Part shown: positions 23,789-31,751 of the stretch, one piece after another
How positions within the stretch are numbered: position 1 is the stretch's first letter
How the letters are laid out: every line of letters starts with the position of its first letter
Assembly: GCA_964461135.1 (NCBI GenBank)
Contig: CAYWTB010000030.1
Coordinates: 1-45,638, forward strand
Origin: RQOF01 sp964461135
GTDB lineage: Bacteria > Calditrichota > Calditrichia > RBG-13-44-9
Direction: 5' to 3'
Length of the DNA: 45,638 nt
Translations under genes and position numbers: made by a program
Notes under the pieces: generated by a model
Seen by the model: the letters and a program-made list of their open reading frames with translations, nothing else
The model's database searches: none
Told to the model about the DNA's origin: nothing

Positions 23789-24126
23789 TTGAACTGTTCC
23801 TCTTTTTTACTTGCCAGTGGCTGATATACAATATCCACCTCAACAATTCGATTTTCTTTTATTATATCAACACTTATCAGCGTGGCATTGGTGATGTATT
23901 CGTAAAACAATTGCTGAATCTGGAAAATATACAATGACTTTTCTTCCTTCAGTTCAGCATCCGAAATCTGTTCCAAAAACAAAGCCGGTAATCCAAAATT
24001 CCTGTCCCCCAATCGTTGTCCACGAATCATAGTCAAAATGAAATCAAGCTTTGCATCAATAGAATCGGTAAGCTCAACTACGCCAGAACTGTCTAATTTG
24101 AACGGAAAATTCGTATTAACCTTCAT
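23752..24126 (-). CDS. baseplate wedge protein, gp25/gpW-like
   Basis: About 124 residues. Characteristic pattern: ILTMIRGQRLGDRNFGLPAL followed by LYIFQIQQLFYEYITNATLI, as in T4 gp25/P2 gpW. The ATG at 24126 is well spaced from AGGTG; the GTG at 24135 lies within that ribosome site. Its order next to gpJ is conserved in contractile tails. Confidence 0.85.
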   Translation of the reverse strand: MKVNTNFPFKLDSSGVVELTDSIDAKLDFILTMIRGQRLGDRNFGLPALFLEQISDAELKEEKSLYIFQIQQLFYEYITNATLISVDIIKENRIVEVDIVYQPLASKKEEQFKWRVDLISKLPA

Positions 24127-24135
24127 CACGAACAC

Positions 24136-24456
24136 CTATTTAATTTTCTTTGAAATCTGTTTTGACTGTGCCGTATTCACAATCTGTGTCTTGAATGCTG
24201 CCCCACCATCCATTGGAACAGGAGCAGCAGAAACAATCCCCACAAACAGATTCTTAACCCAATCCAATAACTCAACTTCTGCATTATTCAATACATGTTT
24301 TAGAACCGCTTCAACAACCGAATCCGAAATCTCCCGATTCATGGCTAAAATCTTATTTTTATCTTCCACAGTCGAATCCGGATGAATCCGTCCCTCAACT
24401 TTTGGTTTTAAAATCGCCCAAGCTTCATCTTTACATTTCTGAACATCAATAGCCAT
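24136..24456 (-). CDS. baseplate-associated hypothetical protein
   Basis: 106 residues, helical N-terminal two thirds and a polar Lys-rich end. No family recognised. It sits between the spike and gp25 genes and touches both, so a baseplate role is likely from position. Confidence 0.6.
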   Translation of the reverse strand: MAIDVQKCKDEAWAILKPKVEGRIHPDSTVEDKNKILAMNREISDSVVEAVLKHVLNNAEVELLDWVKNLFVGIVSAAPVPMDGGAAFKTQIVNTAQSKQISKKIK

Positions 24457-25145
24457 TATTTCACCTTCACCTTGTCACTCAAAAATCCACCCTTGGGCTG
24501 AATCCCGGCCTGCAATTCAGACTTCAAGGTTTGCAATTTCACCAGATTCGGGGGAAATACAGGAGCTGGACTGCCCATGTTTCCGAGAATTTTGAGACCG
24601 ATCAATTCATCAAGCAGCTTGGAAACCCAATCAACGAATGGCTTGAGAGCGATCAAGATATCCCCATTAATTTCAATTCCATTTTGGCCGTCAGCCCCCG
24701 TTGTTCCCCTTCCCAAAAGATAATTTCCATTAACATCCATGATCGAGAAACCATCCTTGTTAAAAACCACACTGATTCCATTCTCCCTGTGGCTAATCCT
24801 GATCAAATTGTTATCTGGCGCATCCTTGACGAGAACTTCCCAATTCTCTGTGAAGATATACCGATCATAGCCGTAGTCTTCAACCGTGGGAGCCTGTTCC
24901 TCCATGAACACAAACCCTAGATAGACCAAATAATTCTCCTGATCTTCCCGATCGGATTCAGTCGTAATCCAGACACCCACGGTATCGGCATATTTTTCAA
25001 CCCACTCCTTTGTCGGCAGCCAAAAGCTGCTGAATGACAGACAAGGACGAGCCCATCGTACTTGCTCTTTGTAGATTACCGGCAACCACCCTGTTTTATC
25101 CGGATCATCCTTGAACTCTTTAGAAAGTCGAGCAAGATACAACAT
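24456..25145 (-). CDS. baseplate spike or assembly protein, gpV-like
   Basis: 229 residues. The N-terminal part (WLPVIYKEQVRWARPCLSF onward) looks like the OB-fold of the gpV/gp5 spike family. A central beta-repeat segment (ENGISVVFNKDGFSIMDVNG) resembles spike beta-helix strands. Lies beside the gp25 gene as in P2 and other contractile tails. Ribosome site AGGAG; operator 25192-25207 upstream. Confidence 0.6.
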   Translation of the reverse strand: MLYLARLSKEFKDDPDKTGWLPVIYKEQVRWARPCLSFSSFWLPTKEWVEKYADTVGVWITTESDREDQENYLVYLGFVFMEEQAPTVEDYGYDRYIFTENWEVLVKDAPDNNLIRISHRENGISVVFNKDGFSIMDVNGNYLLGRGTTGADGQNGIEINGDILIALKPFVDWVSKLLDELIGLKILGNMGSPAPVFPPNLVKLQTLKSELQAGIQPKGGFLSDKVKVK

Positions 25146-25191
25146 GAAATTATCTCCTGTTAATACACTATAATATACCTAATCTGGAATA

Positions 25192-25207
25192 GTATAGCAA
25201 ACCATAC
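25192..25207 (-). promoter_or_regulatory. GTTTAG-family operator in the tail module
   Basis: GTATAGCAAACCATAC, inverted halves GTATAG/CCATAC. On the minus strand TTGATT lies 5 bp before it and TATACT 16 bp beyond that, a good sigma-70-like promoter. A much weaker relative lies at 25163-25178. Confidence 0.6.
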
Positions 25208-25214
25208 TGTTTAA

Positions 25215-25643
25215 TCAAAAGAATATATTTTTCCATTTCAGTTTTACATCGCTCCAGATCCGACCACTTTTCCACTTCATCCACACCAACCAGCTACTCA
25301 CAGGATCCTCCCTGAATGGCGAATCTTTTTGAACACCAAAATAATGAAACGGCCATAAGAATAATTGATATGCAACTATCCATGTCACAATCACTGTGGG
25401 CCAATTCAAAATACCTAACAGGTACATATTTAACCAGATTGATGGCCACAGCATCATAGCCATAAAAAAGTGTTTCCCGTTCAAGGGCATCCATCTACCG
25501 CTTGGCTTGATCAACCATCGAGTAAACCAGTTATCTTTTTTCACCCAGATCGAAATATTGTACCTGTAATTCAGTGTATCTACAAAATATTTTGCCACAC
25601 CAAAGGTCCAGATAATCATTAAAACAAAAATCAAAACCTCCAT
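25215..25643 (-). CDS. multi-pass membrane protein inserted in the tail operon
   Basis: 142 residues with three or four hydrophobic segments (EVLIFVLMIIWTFGVAKYF; FFMAMMLWPSIWLNMYLLGI; WPTVIVTWIVAYQLFLWPF) and many Trp. No virion role is obvious and it is not part of any known contractile-tail gene order. It is flanked by a solo palindrome (25675-25691) on one side and an operator-promoter (25192-25207) on the other, which suggests an inserted cargo gene, perhaps in superinfection exclusion or lysis timing. Confidence 0.65.
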   Translation of the reverse strand: MEVLIFVLMIIWTFGVAKYFVDTLNYRYNISIWVKKDNWFTRWLIKPSGRWMPLNGKHFFMAMMLWPSIWLNMYLLGILNWPTVIVTWIVAYQLFLWPFHYFGVQKDSPFREDPVSSWLVWMKWKSGRIWSDVKLKWKNIFF

Positions 25644-25674
25644 TTCAGTCTCCTTTCAATTAAACCAAATTCCA

Positions 25675-25691
25675 TGTGCCACAGTGGCACA
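25675..25691. repeat. solo palindrome of the CCAC(A/T)GTGG family
   Basis: TGTGCCACAGTGGCACA lies 3 bp past the stop codon of the 25695-27011 gene. It matches the palindromes bounding the 190-bp repeat with C/G exchanged symmetrically in both arms. Confidence 0.6.
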
Positions 25692-25694
25692 CGG

Positions 25695-27011
25695 TTATCG
25701 TTTCATTTTCAAATGACAGTTATAAATTTTATCAAACGTATGAGTCACTTCCTCTACAAACCACCAGCCCTCATATTGTTTTCCCACATTCAATACTTCA
25801 TAAATTTTCTTGCCATAGATATGGATACAACCCCTGCTATTACAGGTTAACTCCTGTCCAAAAGCACCAATCTTGTCAATTTCCTTATCAGTTTTCTCGC
25901 CTTCCGGAACGTCCGGATCGTTTTTCGCCATAGAAGGTGGATATACTGTCTCCACTGGCTTCCAATATTTTTTCACCCGCTCAAAGCTATCGGACTGTCC
26001 TATCGTTACCTGTTCTGCCGTAATAAGTCCGGCATCAACATCCTGTCTGAGCAATTCTTCATCCAAATTATAAGTCACATACGCTTCAATCTCTCCCTCA
26101 TCATTCAAATGAATTTCTGTTTTCTTTTTGCCATCCGGACTTGTTTTGACTATTTTCTTGGGTTTTTCTTTTGACTGGAGCGGGTCGTCCATAATATCAA
26201 TATCAGTCATATACAACTCAGCATCCTCCTTGGTTGGATCAAATTTTTTTATAACTTCCTTTCCAGCCAGCTGATAATAAAACTTTACAGTTCCTTTATC
26301 AGTTTTTGCTTGCTTTTCGGGCATTACAAAAAACGTGGATTTACCATCCATCAATTCAACCCATGCAATACATCCGATACCTTTGTCTACAGTGTCTTTC
26401 GTAATTGCATCTAATCCCTTTTTATTTTTAGCCTGATCGCCCATACACAAACGTCTGATAAAATCCCAATCTGTTTCCGTTTCTTTCTGAACCATTGGCG
26501 ATTTTAAATCAAATTTTTTATCTAAATCCTTTGGAACGTTTATGGTCTCGTCAGTGGAGTGAATCTCAGGATATTCTTTAACAATTCCGGCAATAATTTC
26601 ACTTGCATAAATATATAAGTCCTGTGACCATGGTCGAATCATTCCCTTCTCATTCGGATACGAAATATTTCCCGGTTTTTTCAAAGTCATTTGGTACGAA
26701 TAATCATAGGCTTGGATTTTTAACCTGGGAACACCATTATTAGGCAGTATAGGCTTCTTAATAGCAACAATTCCCTCGAACAATAGTTGATATTTACCCG
26801 GCTCATTATATCCAGCTGTATATCGGACCTTGGTTCCACGAACAATTAAATCTCCCAATGATAATGCTCCCTTACTGATCTCAAAAACTAATTGATCGGT
26901 CAAAAAAGCATTATCTTCATAAGTCACGGCACCAGTGATGTTGTCCGTTATATCTATCCACTGATCAGACTTTTTTTCAATTTCGAGCTTGTGGTAATAT
27001 TCAAAACTCAT
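25695..27011 (-). CDS. tail hub protein, gpD-like
   Basis: 438 residues. Order of domains and motifs fit the late-control D/gp27-type hub: an N-terminal beta domain, IQAYDYSYQMTLKKP, a spot for ETDWDFIRRLCMGDQA (the usual D-family helix), and a C-terminal beta region ending in DKIYNCHLKMKR. The hub joins the tube to the spike. Overlaps the gpX-like gene by 4 bp. Confidence 0.75.
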   Translation of the reverse strand: MSFEYYHKLEIEKKSDQWIDITDNITGAVTYEDNAFLTDQLVFEISKGALSLGDLIVRGTKVRYTAGYNEPGKYQLLFEGIVAIKKPILPNNGVPRLKIQAYDYSYQMTLKKPGNISYPNEKGMIRPWSQDLYIYASEIIAGIVKEYPEIHSTDETINVPKDLDKKFDLKSPMVQKETETDWDFIRRLCMGDQAKNKKGLDAITKDTVDKGIGCIAWVELMDGKSTFFVMPEKQAKTDKGTVKFYYQLAGKEVIKKFDPTKEDAELYMTDIDIMDDPLQSKEKPKKIVKTSPDGKKKTEIHLNDEGEIEAYVTYNLDEELLRQDVDAGLITAEQVTIGQSDSFERVKKYWKPVETVYPPSMAKNDPDVPEGEKTDKEIDKIGAFGQELTCNSRGCIHIYGKKIYEVLNVGKQYEGWWFVEEVTHTFDKIYNCHLKMKR

Positions 27012-27325
27012 TGAACGATCCGATTCCTATTTCTTTGCATTCTGATAATATCCTCATCCAGTGGCAAATAGATTTCATCATCCATTTGCCATTCCGAAGG
27101 ATGCTTGACTGAATTCAAATCAGCAATAATCCACCAGAGATCATCGTCACCAAATAATTTTCTGGCAAGAACTTCCAATGTATGACCCGGGATTAAATTA
27201 GCATCCTCATAGCTAATTTTATATTTCGCCAGACGTTTCGATTCAAATCTTGGTCGTAAACCAAATCTAATACCAAATCCATCATCAAACTTTTTGTGAT
27301 AATCAGACATCTTTAACTGTGCCAT
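27008..27325 (-). CDS. tail protein X/LysM-like baseplate protein
   Basis: 105 residues. HTLEVLARKLFGDDDLWWII is a LysM-type helix-strand unit typical of P2 gpX and gp53-type baseplate proteins, and it follows PGHTLEV. Lies between the hub and the tube-terminus-like gene, the usual place. Confidence 0.75.
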   Translation of the reverse strand: MAQLKMSDYHKKFDDGFGIRFGLRPRFESKRLAKYKISYEDANLIPGHTLEVLARKLFGDDDLWWIIADLNSVKHPSEWQMDDEIYLPLDEDIIRMQRNRNRIVQ

Positions 27326-27879
27326 TATAAATTCCCCACCGTTGAGCCAATTCCAGAAAACACTTTTCTTTTAACATGATCTACCATAGCCAGAGCACCT
27401 TCCTCCAGAACAATCAGATCAAGACTGATGGTTGCCCGAATTGGAGTCAAAGCATCATCAAACATGGTTTCCTTAACCGGAGCGGATGTCAATTTGCATT
27501 TTGCCCATCGAGTACCAAGAATCAAATAACAATCGGGAGGAGAAACGAATCTTTGTTCACCGGTCAAAGCATTCCTGAATTCAAACGGTCCTTCTTGCGG
27601 GTACAAAAACGATTCAATCACAGCCAAGGCTCCCTGCACCCCAATGCCTGGCAGATCCACAGTCCATGCACCCGAAGATTTTCCTGACTTTGATCTGTCA
27701 AAGAACAATTCAAATCTGATTCGCTTCTCACCACCCGAAGTCCATGTAACAACCGGAGCAGGCCAACCACCCACGCTCTCGATATCATAATCCACTTTCT
27801 TTTCCCATTCGATCTGTACTGGATTGAACTGAAATTTCAGTAACAATCCTAATTCCGGATTCGTTAAGAAACCTTTCAT
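27325..27879 (-). CDS. contractile injection-type tube/hub-adaptor protein
   Basis: 184 residues. The opening (LLLKFQFNPVQIEWEKKVDY, then GGEKRIRFELFFDRS) resembles the N-terminal domain of contractile injection system tube-initiating proteins. It presumably joins the tail tube to the baseplate hub. It overlaps the tape measure end by 4 bp and ends at the gpX start. Confidence 0.65.
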   Translation of the reverse strand: MKGFLTNPELGLLLKFQFNPVQIEWEKKVDYDIESVGGWPAPVVTWTSGGEKRIRFELFFDRSKSGKSSGAWTVDLPGIGVQGALAVIESFLYPQEGPFEFRNALTGEQRFVSPPDCYLILGTRWAKCKLTSAPVKETMFDDALTPIRATISLDLIVLEEGALAMVDHVKRKVFSGIGSTVGNL

Positions 27880-30098
27880 CTTGTCTTTTCCTCACGAACT
27901 TTTTTCTTAATTTCCTGATACAGCTTTTCGACAAATTCACCCATTTGTGAAATATCAAAGGTCGATGGCATAACTATCTGAATTGCTCCTTCTGTAAATT
28001 GGTACGTTTCGCCACCTAATCCAACTCCACCTTCGGAACCAGGTGCTCCTTTCCAATTTGCTTTCCATTCGGCACCAACATCTTTACCCATGGCAGACAA
28101 CGAACTAAGTACACCACCACCGGCTTCCGCTTTATTCTTTTCGTACTCTTTCTCCCGCTTCTCCCTCATCATCATGGCATAATTCCATGCCTGATCAGAC
28201 TTTTTGAGTGCTTCATCGTAGCCAAAATTCCAATCAATCGCATACGTGCCAGACAATAACCGGCTTCTGACATTCTCAAAAGTCGATCCCCAGTTCCCAA
28301 AGACCGCATTAAATTCTTCCGATAAAGCCGATTTCGCACCTTCCCAATCTCCAGAGAGAATACTCGTCCACAACCTGACAGATCCAGCCGCGAATTTGAG
28401 CAATCTTCCACCAATATCTTTAACTATCTCCCAAACCGCACTGAATACATTTGAAACGACAATTCCGAAATTAGCTACACCCTTACCAATATTTTCAAAA
28501 ACTTTCCAGACCGATTTCCCAAACCATTCAATCCAGACCCAACCAACCTGTAACGCACCTTTTATCGACTCAATAGTAGCCCTGAGACCACCGATTTTGT
28601 CCATAGCATAAACAATGGCAGTAACAGCCAGTATGCCGAGACCTGCCCAGGTTCCAAATAGAAATGCAATCGATCTACCCAGAAACGTAAAGGCTATCCC
28701 GAGATACTTAACCGCAGGACCTAATATGGTTAATCGAGCTATCCACCAAACCAGGCTTCCAACCATTGAAACCATTTTAAATGCAATGATATATGCACCA
28801 ATCTTTCCTATCCAGTAAGCTGTTTTCTCAACCCGATCCGGCTCCATATCATTGAACCCCAAGAGACCTTTCACTAAATCAAAAACCGGGCCCGTTGCTG
28901 TCTTAACCACATTAAAGAACTCACTAAAACCTTCCTTGAATCCTTTAGCAAACGCACCCATAATACTTTCAAATCTGATTCTCATAATTTCCATCTTGGT
29001 AATCAACGGATAAACCGTATTATCCACACCCATTGACACATTAAATGTCGTTTGCAGAAAGGTTTCGCTCCAATTAACCAAGCCACCAATAAATCTATCC
29101 ACATAACCCCATGCAATTTTAAGGGCGTGTTGGATTACTCTCGCCAGAGCACTGAACTGTTTTTCGTTTCTCTGCATCATATCCAGTACGCTTTCATAGG
29201 TGGATTTTATTTGAGTATAGAGCGTTCCTTCAACTGGCAGTCCAATGATCTCACGTTTAACGTTTCCAATGAAGTCAGAAATATTCGATTTGATACCAAC
29301 CATGCTTTTGGACAGCCGGAGCATACCACCCTCGAACCGTTCATTCATAATTGCCATTAATGCCTGCAGAAATCGATCATAATCCTTGATCGTAACCTGA
29401 GCACCCGAAAGAACAGATACCGCACCTGCACCAAACATTTCCGTAGCTTTTTCATGAACAAATCGTTTATTAATACCAAACCGTTCAATCGCTTCGTAAT
29501 TACCCAACGTTGCCCGGGCAAAAGCATAAACACCCGCATCCAAGCTCTGATTCATACCAGCAGCCATGTTACCAATCATAGTAAAATATCTCTTTGCATC
29601 CAGATTGTAGGCTTTCAACATCACAATAGCATCATTGATTTCCGGAATTTCGAATGGAGTCTTAATAGCTTCCCGTTGAGCCCAGGCTAACATCTTGAAG
29701 GCTTCTGTCTTGGATTTCAAGGTAGTTTCTAACTGAGTAATCTGGGATTCAACTCGCTCGCCTTCCATATAAATAGACTTCAACTGTCCACTAACCATAT
29801 AACCAAGTCCGGCGATACCAATAGCAGCCAATATACCCCGGAACCGGTGAAAGGTACGCGAAAGCCTGGCCCCGGTATTATCCAATCCCATTAGCTTGGT
29901 TCTTAGAGTATCAATCGAATGCTTGGTCCGATCAGCCATAGAACTAAAGAACCGTGTACTTTGCCCGGCATCTTGCATACCCCTTTTCGTTTTGGTCACA
30001 CTGGCCAATAAATCATTGAAGGAGCCTTTTATCTTATTCGCTTTGAACGATGCTCGGTCTATAAGATCAATGGCAAAACCCAAATTCAGTCCATTCAT
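27876..30098 (-). CDS. tail tape measure protein
   Basis: About 740 residues, the largest gene of the tail assembly block. An N-terminal coiled part (SFNDLLASVTKTKRGMQDAG) is followed by repeated helical and hydrophobic segments (GILAAIGIAGLGYMVSG; GLGILAVTAIVYAMDKIGGL), typical of tape measures. It fixes tail length and helps DNA ejection. The open frame starts with GTG at 30107, but ATG at 30098 is preferred by spacing from GGGTGG. The preceding tail-chaperone gene supports the call. Confidence 0.85.
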   Translation of the reverse strand: MNGLNLGFAIDLIDRASFKANKIKGSFNDLLASVTKTKRGMQDAGQSTRFFSSMADRTKHSIDTLRTKLMGLDNTGARLSRTFHRFRGILAAIGIAGLGYMVSGQLKSIYMEGERVESQITQLETTLKSKTEAFKMLAWAQREAIKTPFEIPEINDAIVMLKAYNLDAKRYFTMIGNMAAGMNQSLDAGVYAFARATLGNYEAIERFGINKRFVHEKATEMFGAGAVSVLSGAQVTIKDYDRFLQALMAIMNERFEGGMLRLSKSMVGIKSNISDFIGNVKREIIGLPVEGTLYTQIKSTYESVLDMMQRNEKQFSALARVIQHALKIAWGYVDRFIGGLVNWSETFLQTTFNVSMGVDNTVYPLITKMEIMRIRFESIMGAFAKGFKEGFSEFFNVVKTATGPVFDLVKGLLGFNDMEPDRVEKTAYWIGKIGAYIIAFKMVSMVGSLVWWIARLTILGPAVKYLGIAFTFLGRSIAFLFGTWAGLGILAVTAIVYAMDKIGGLRATIESIKGALQVGWVWIEWFGKSVWKVFENIGKGVANFGIVVSNVFSAVWEIVKDIGGRLLKFAAGSVRLWTSILSGDWEGAKSALSEEFNAVFGNWGSTFENVRSRLLSGTYAIDWNFGYDEALKKSDQAWNYAMMMREKREKEYEKNKAEAGGGVLSSLSAMGKDVGAEWKANWKGAPGSEGGVGLGGETYQFTEGAIQIVMPSTFDISQMGEFVEKLYQEIKKKVREEKTR

Positions 30099-30099
30099 A

Positions 30100-30366
30100 C
30101 TAACCACCCATCAGTTTCGACAACAATTCACTCCATTGTTTCCAATAATCTTCTTCACTTCTGGTGCATCTCTCAAAATATTTGATCCGCTCTTTTCTGG
30201 TCAACTGACAAATCGAATCTGGTTGCCACCCCATGACTTTAGAAATCCAAAACTTCTGCTCATCAATCGAATAAGGGTAGGGATCGGCAAAAAGCATCCC
30301 TACCCAATCGGGAAAAAACTTGACGGATCTGCGAAAATACTGGTATCCTCTCCGCATTTCGGACAA
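30100..30366 (-). CDS. tail assembly chaperone, -1 frameshift extension (T part)
   Basis: A frame of 88 codons without a plausible ribosome site that overlaps the end of the 30300-31133 gene. It should be read by -1 ribosomal frameshifting at T-TTT-TTC (30318-30312): after the slip, translation continues FFPDWVGMLF for 70 residues to the stop at 30100, giving a 344-residue fusion. This is the gpG/gpGT arrangement of lambda-like and P2-like phages. It lies just before the tape measure, where such a chaperone always sits. Confidence 0.75.
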   Translation of the reverse strand: MSEMRRGYQYFRRSVKFFPDWVGMLFADPYPYSIDEQKFWISKVMGWQPDSICQLTRKERIKYFERCTRSEEDYWKQWSELLSKLMGG

Positions 30367-31133
30367 ATCGAATCATATTTCATAGTAATAGAAGGCAGTT
30401 CATTGAATGCTTTCCGAATCATGGTACGATCCACACCTTTTAAATCACGAATCAACAGAGTGTTATACATTTCCCTATACTTTTTTTCCATTTCAATGGC
30501 CGAACCGGAATCATCCACTGCTTCCACATTCATTAAACAGTTCTTAATAATGCTCATATTGAAATCTAACCGGGTAACTTCCGAATACAATTCCTCATAC
30601 TTAATACCATCTGCAATCGTAGGAACACGAAACGTATAACGGTTAAACGGAATATCTTCAAATCCAAGTTTGTCTTTTACCTTATCCGATTTTCTGACAA
30701 ATCCTTTCTGCAGATTTACGACAAATGTTTCAATCGGACTCTCGGCATATTCTTTATCAAGCTTGGACAAATCAATGTCCGCAACAAATTTCTTCCCACA
30801 ATTCATACATTTCTGTTCCACATTCTCAAGTTGCTCACCGAATTCATTAATATGTCCGGCAACCATAATATATCCGGCATCTGCCAGGGGAATTGAATCC
30901 ACAATTTTTGGAATCTTCTTAAAATTGTCGTCCCGGGTTTCCCACCCAATCGATTCACCCTCTATCTTATCCAGTAATCCTGCAACTACCTGTTTTATCC
31001 ATAATTGTGGATGATTCTGAACCAATTTGGTATTGTGAATGACTCTTTCAAGCGATTCATCAATATCCATTAAATCAAACTTACGGAACCACTTTCCGTC
31101 TTTGACAATGCCAATCGGCAATACATTTTCCAT
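30300..31133 (-). CDS. tail assembly chaperone (G part)
   Basis: 277 residues. Helical, with a zinc-ribbon-like set of cysteines: CMNCGKKF and CPKCGEDT. It presumably holds the tape measure in an unfolded state during tail assembly. The gene ends with ...SSFFPIG and a TAG at 30300; the slippery heptamer 12 bp before that stop allows the longer GT form. Ribosome site AAAAGGAG. Confidence 0.75.
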   Translation of the reverse strand: MENVLPIGIVKDGKWFRKFDLMDIDESLERVIHNTKLVQNHPQLWIKQVVAGLLDKIEGESIGWETRDDNFKKIPKIVDSIPLADAGYIMVAGHINEFGEQLENVEQKCMNCGKKFVADIDLSKLDKEYAESPIETFVVNLQKGFVRKSDKVKDKLGFEDIPFNRYTFRVPTIADGIKYEELYSEVTRLDFNMSIIKNCLMNVEAVDDSGSAIEMEKKYREMYNTLLIRDLKGVDRTMIRKAFNELPSITMKYDSICPKCGEDTSIFADPSSFFPIG

Positions 31134-31191
31134 GATATGCTCCTTTTCAAAAACTTTTAATCAATTATGCTCCTGCCCCAATTCATATTAT

Positions 31192-31227
31192 TGGCACGGC
31201 AAGCCAATAATGGCTCACCGCGCCTTT
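31192..31227 (-). terminator. hairpin between tube and chaperone genes
   Basis: Imperfect stem GGCACGGCAAGCC against GGCTCACCGCGCC around AATAAT, with an alternative ATTATTGGC/GCCAATAAT stem. No long T run follows, so it may be an attenuator lowering chaperone levels relative to tube. Confidence 0.4.
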
Positions 31228-31249
31228 TACCGTCAACACGAGTGGACGA

Positions 31250-31693
31250 TTATGCTTCTTCCCAATGCTCAACTTCACAAACTACCGTGATGTCGGATCG
31301 GGCAGAGTCACCGGATGCCATGGTGTCGAAATCGGAATAACTGTTTTCGGAAACTGTCAATCCAGTAAACAAGGTGCGCAATACTTCCTTTCCACGATGG
31401 TACTGAATGAATGAACCATTCCGTTTCTCACCATCCTTAAACGCACTTTTAACCCAATCCACAAGCTGTCCATCGGCAGCAGATCCGTCCCTCGCTCGGA
31501 CTAACGTGATCGGACCATAATCAACCACTTCATCATTGAAGATGAATTTCTTCCGGGTCGCACCATCAACAATTTTCATGATTCCAGTCTTGCGACTTAA
31601 ACCTTGTAATTTATGAAAGTGCGGAGTATCCAGCCCAGGAATCTCGATCACCCATCCGTTATTCGGATTCAAAGTTTGAAATTCATTTGCCAT
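31250..31693 (-). CDS. tail tube protein
   Basis: 147 residues, length and pattern of the T4 gp19/P2 FII tube family: NNGWVIEIPGL, HKLQGLSRKTG, and EVVDYGPITLVRARDG. Directly downstream of the sheath gene, as in all contractile tails. Ribosome site CGGAGG; an operator lies between it and the sheath. Confidence 0.85.
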   Translation of the reverse strand: MANEFQTLNPNNGWVIEIPGLDTPHFHKLQGLSRKTGIMKIVDGATRKKFIFNDEVVDYGPITLVRARDGSAADGQLVDWVKSAFKDGEKRNGSFIQYHRGKEVLRTLFTGLTVSENSYSDFDTMASGDSARSDITVVCEVEHWEEA

Positions 31694-31718
31694 TTTTAAA
31701 TCCTCCGTATTTCAAATC

Positions 31719-31734
31719 GTTTAGTTTACTATAC
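31719..31734 (-). promoter_or_regulatory. GTTTAG-family operator upstream of tail tube gene
   Basis: GTTTAGTTTACTATAC with a TTGATT 5 bp before it on the minus strand and TAAACG 16 bp beyond that. Confidence 0.65.
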
Positions 31735-31751
31735 TCTCAAATCAAAATTTT

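Noticed and set aside
29896..30639. Plus-strand open frame of 247 codons opposite the tape measure and chaperone
   Set aside because: Antisense to two well-supported genes, low-complexity composition, no ribosome site.
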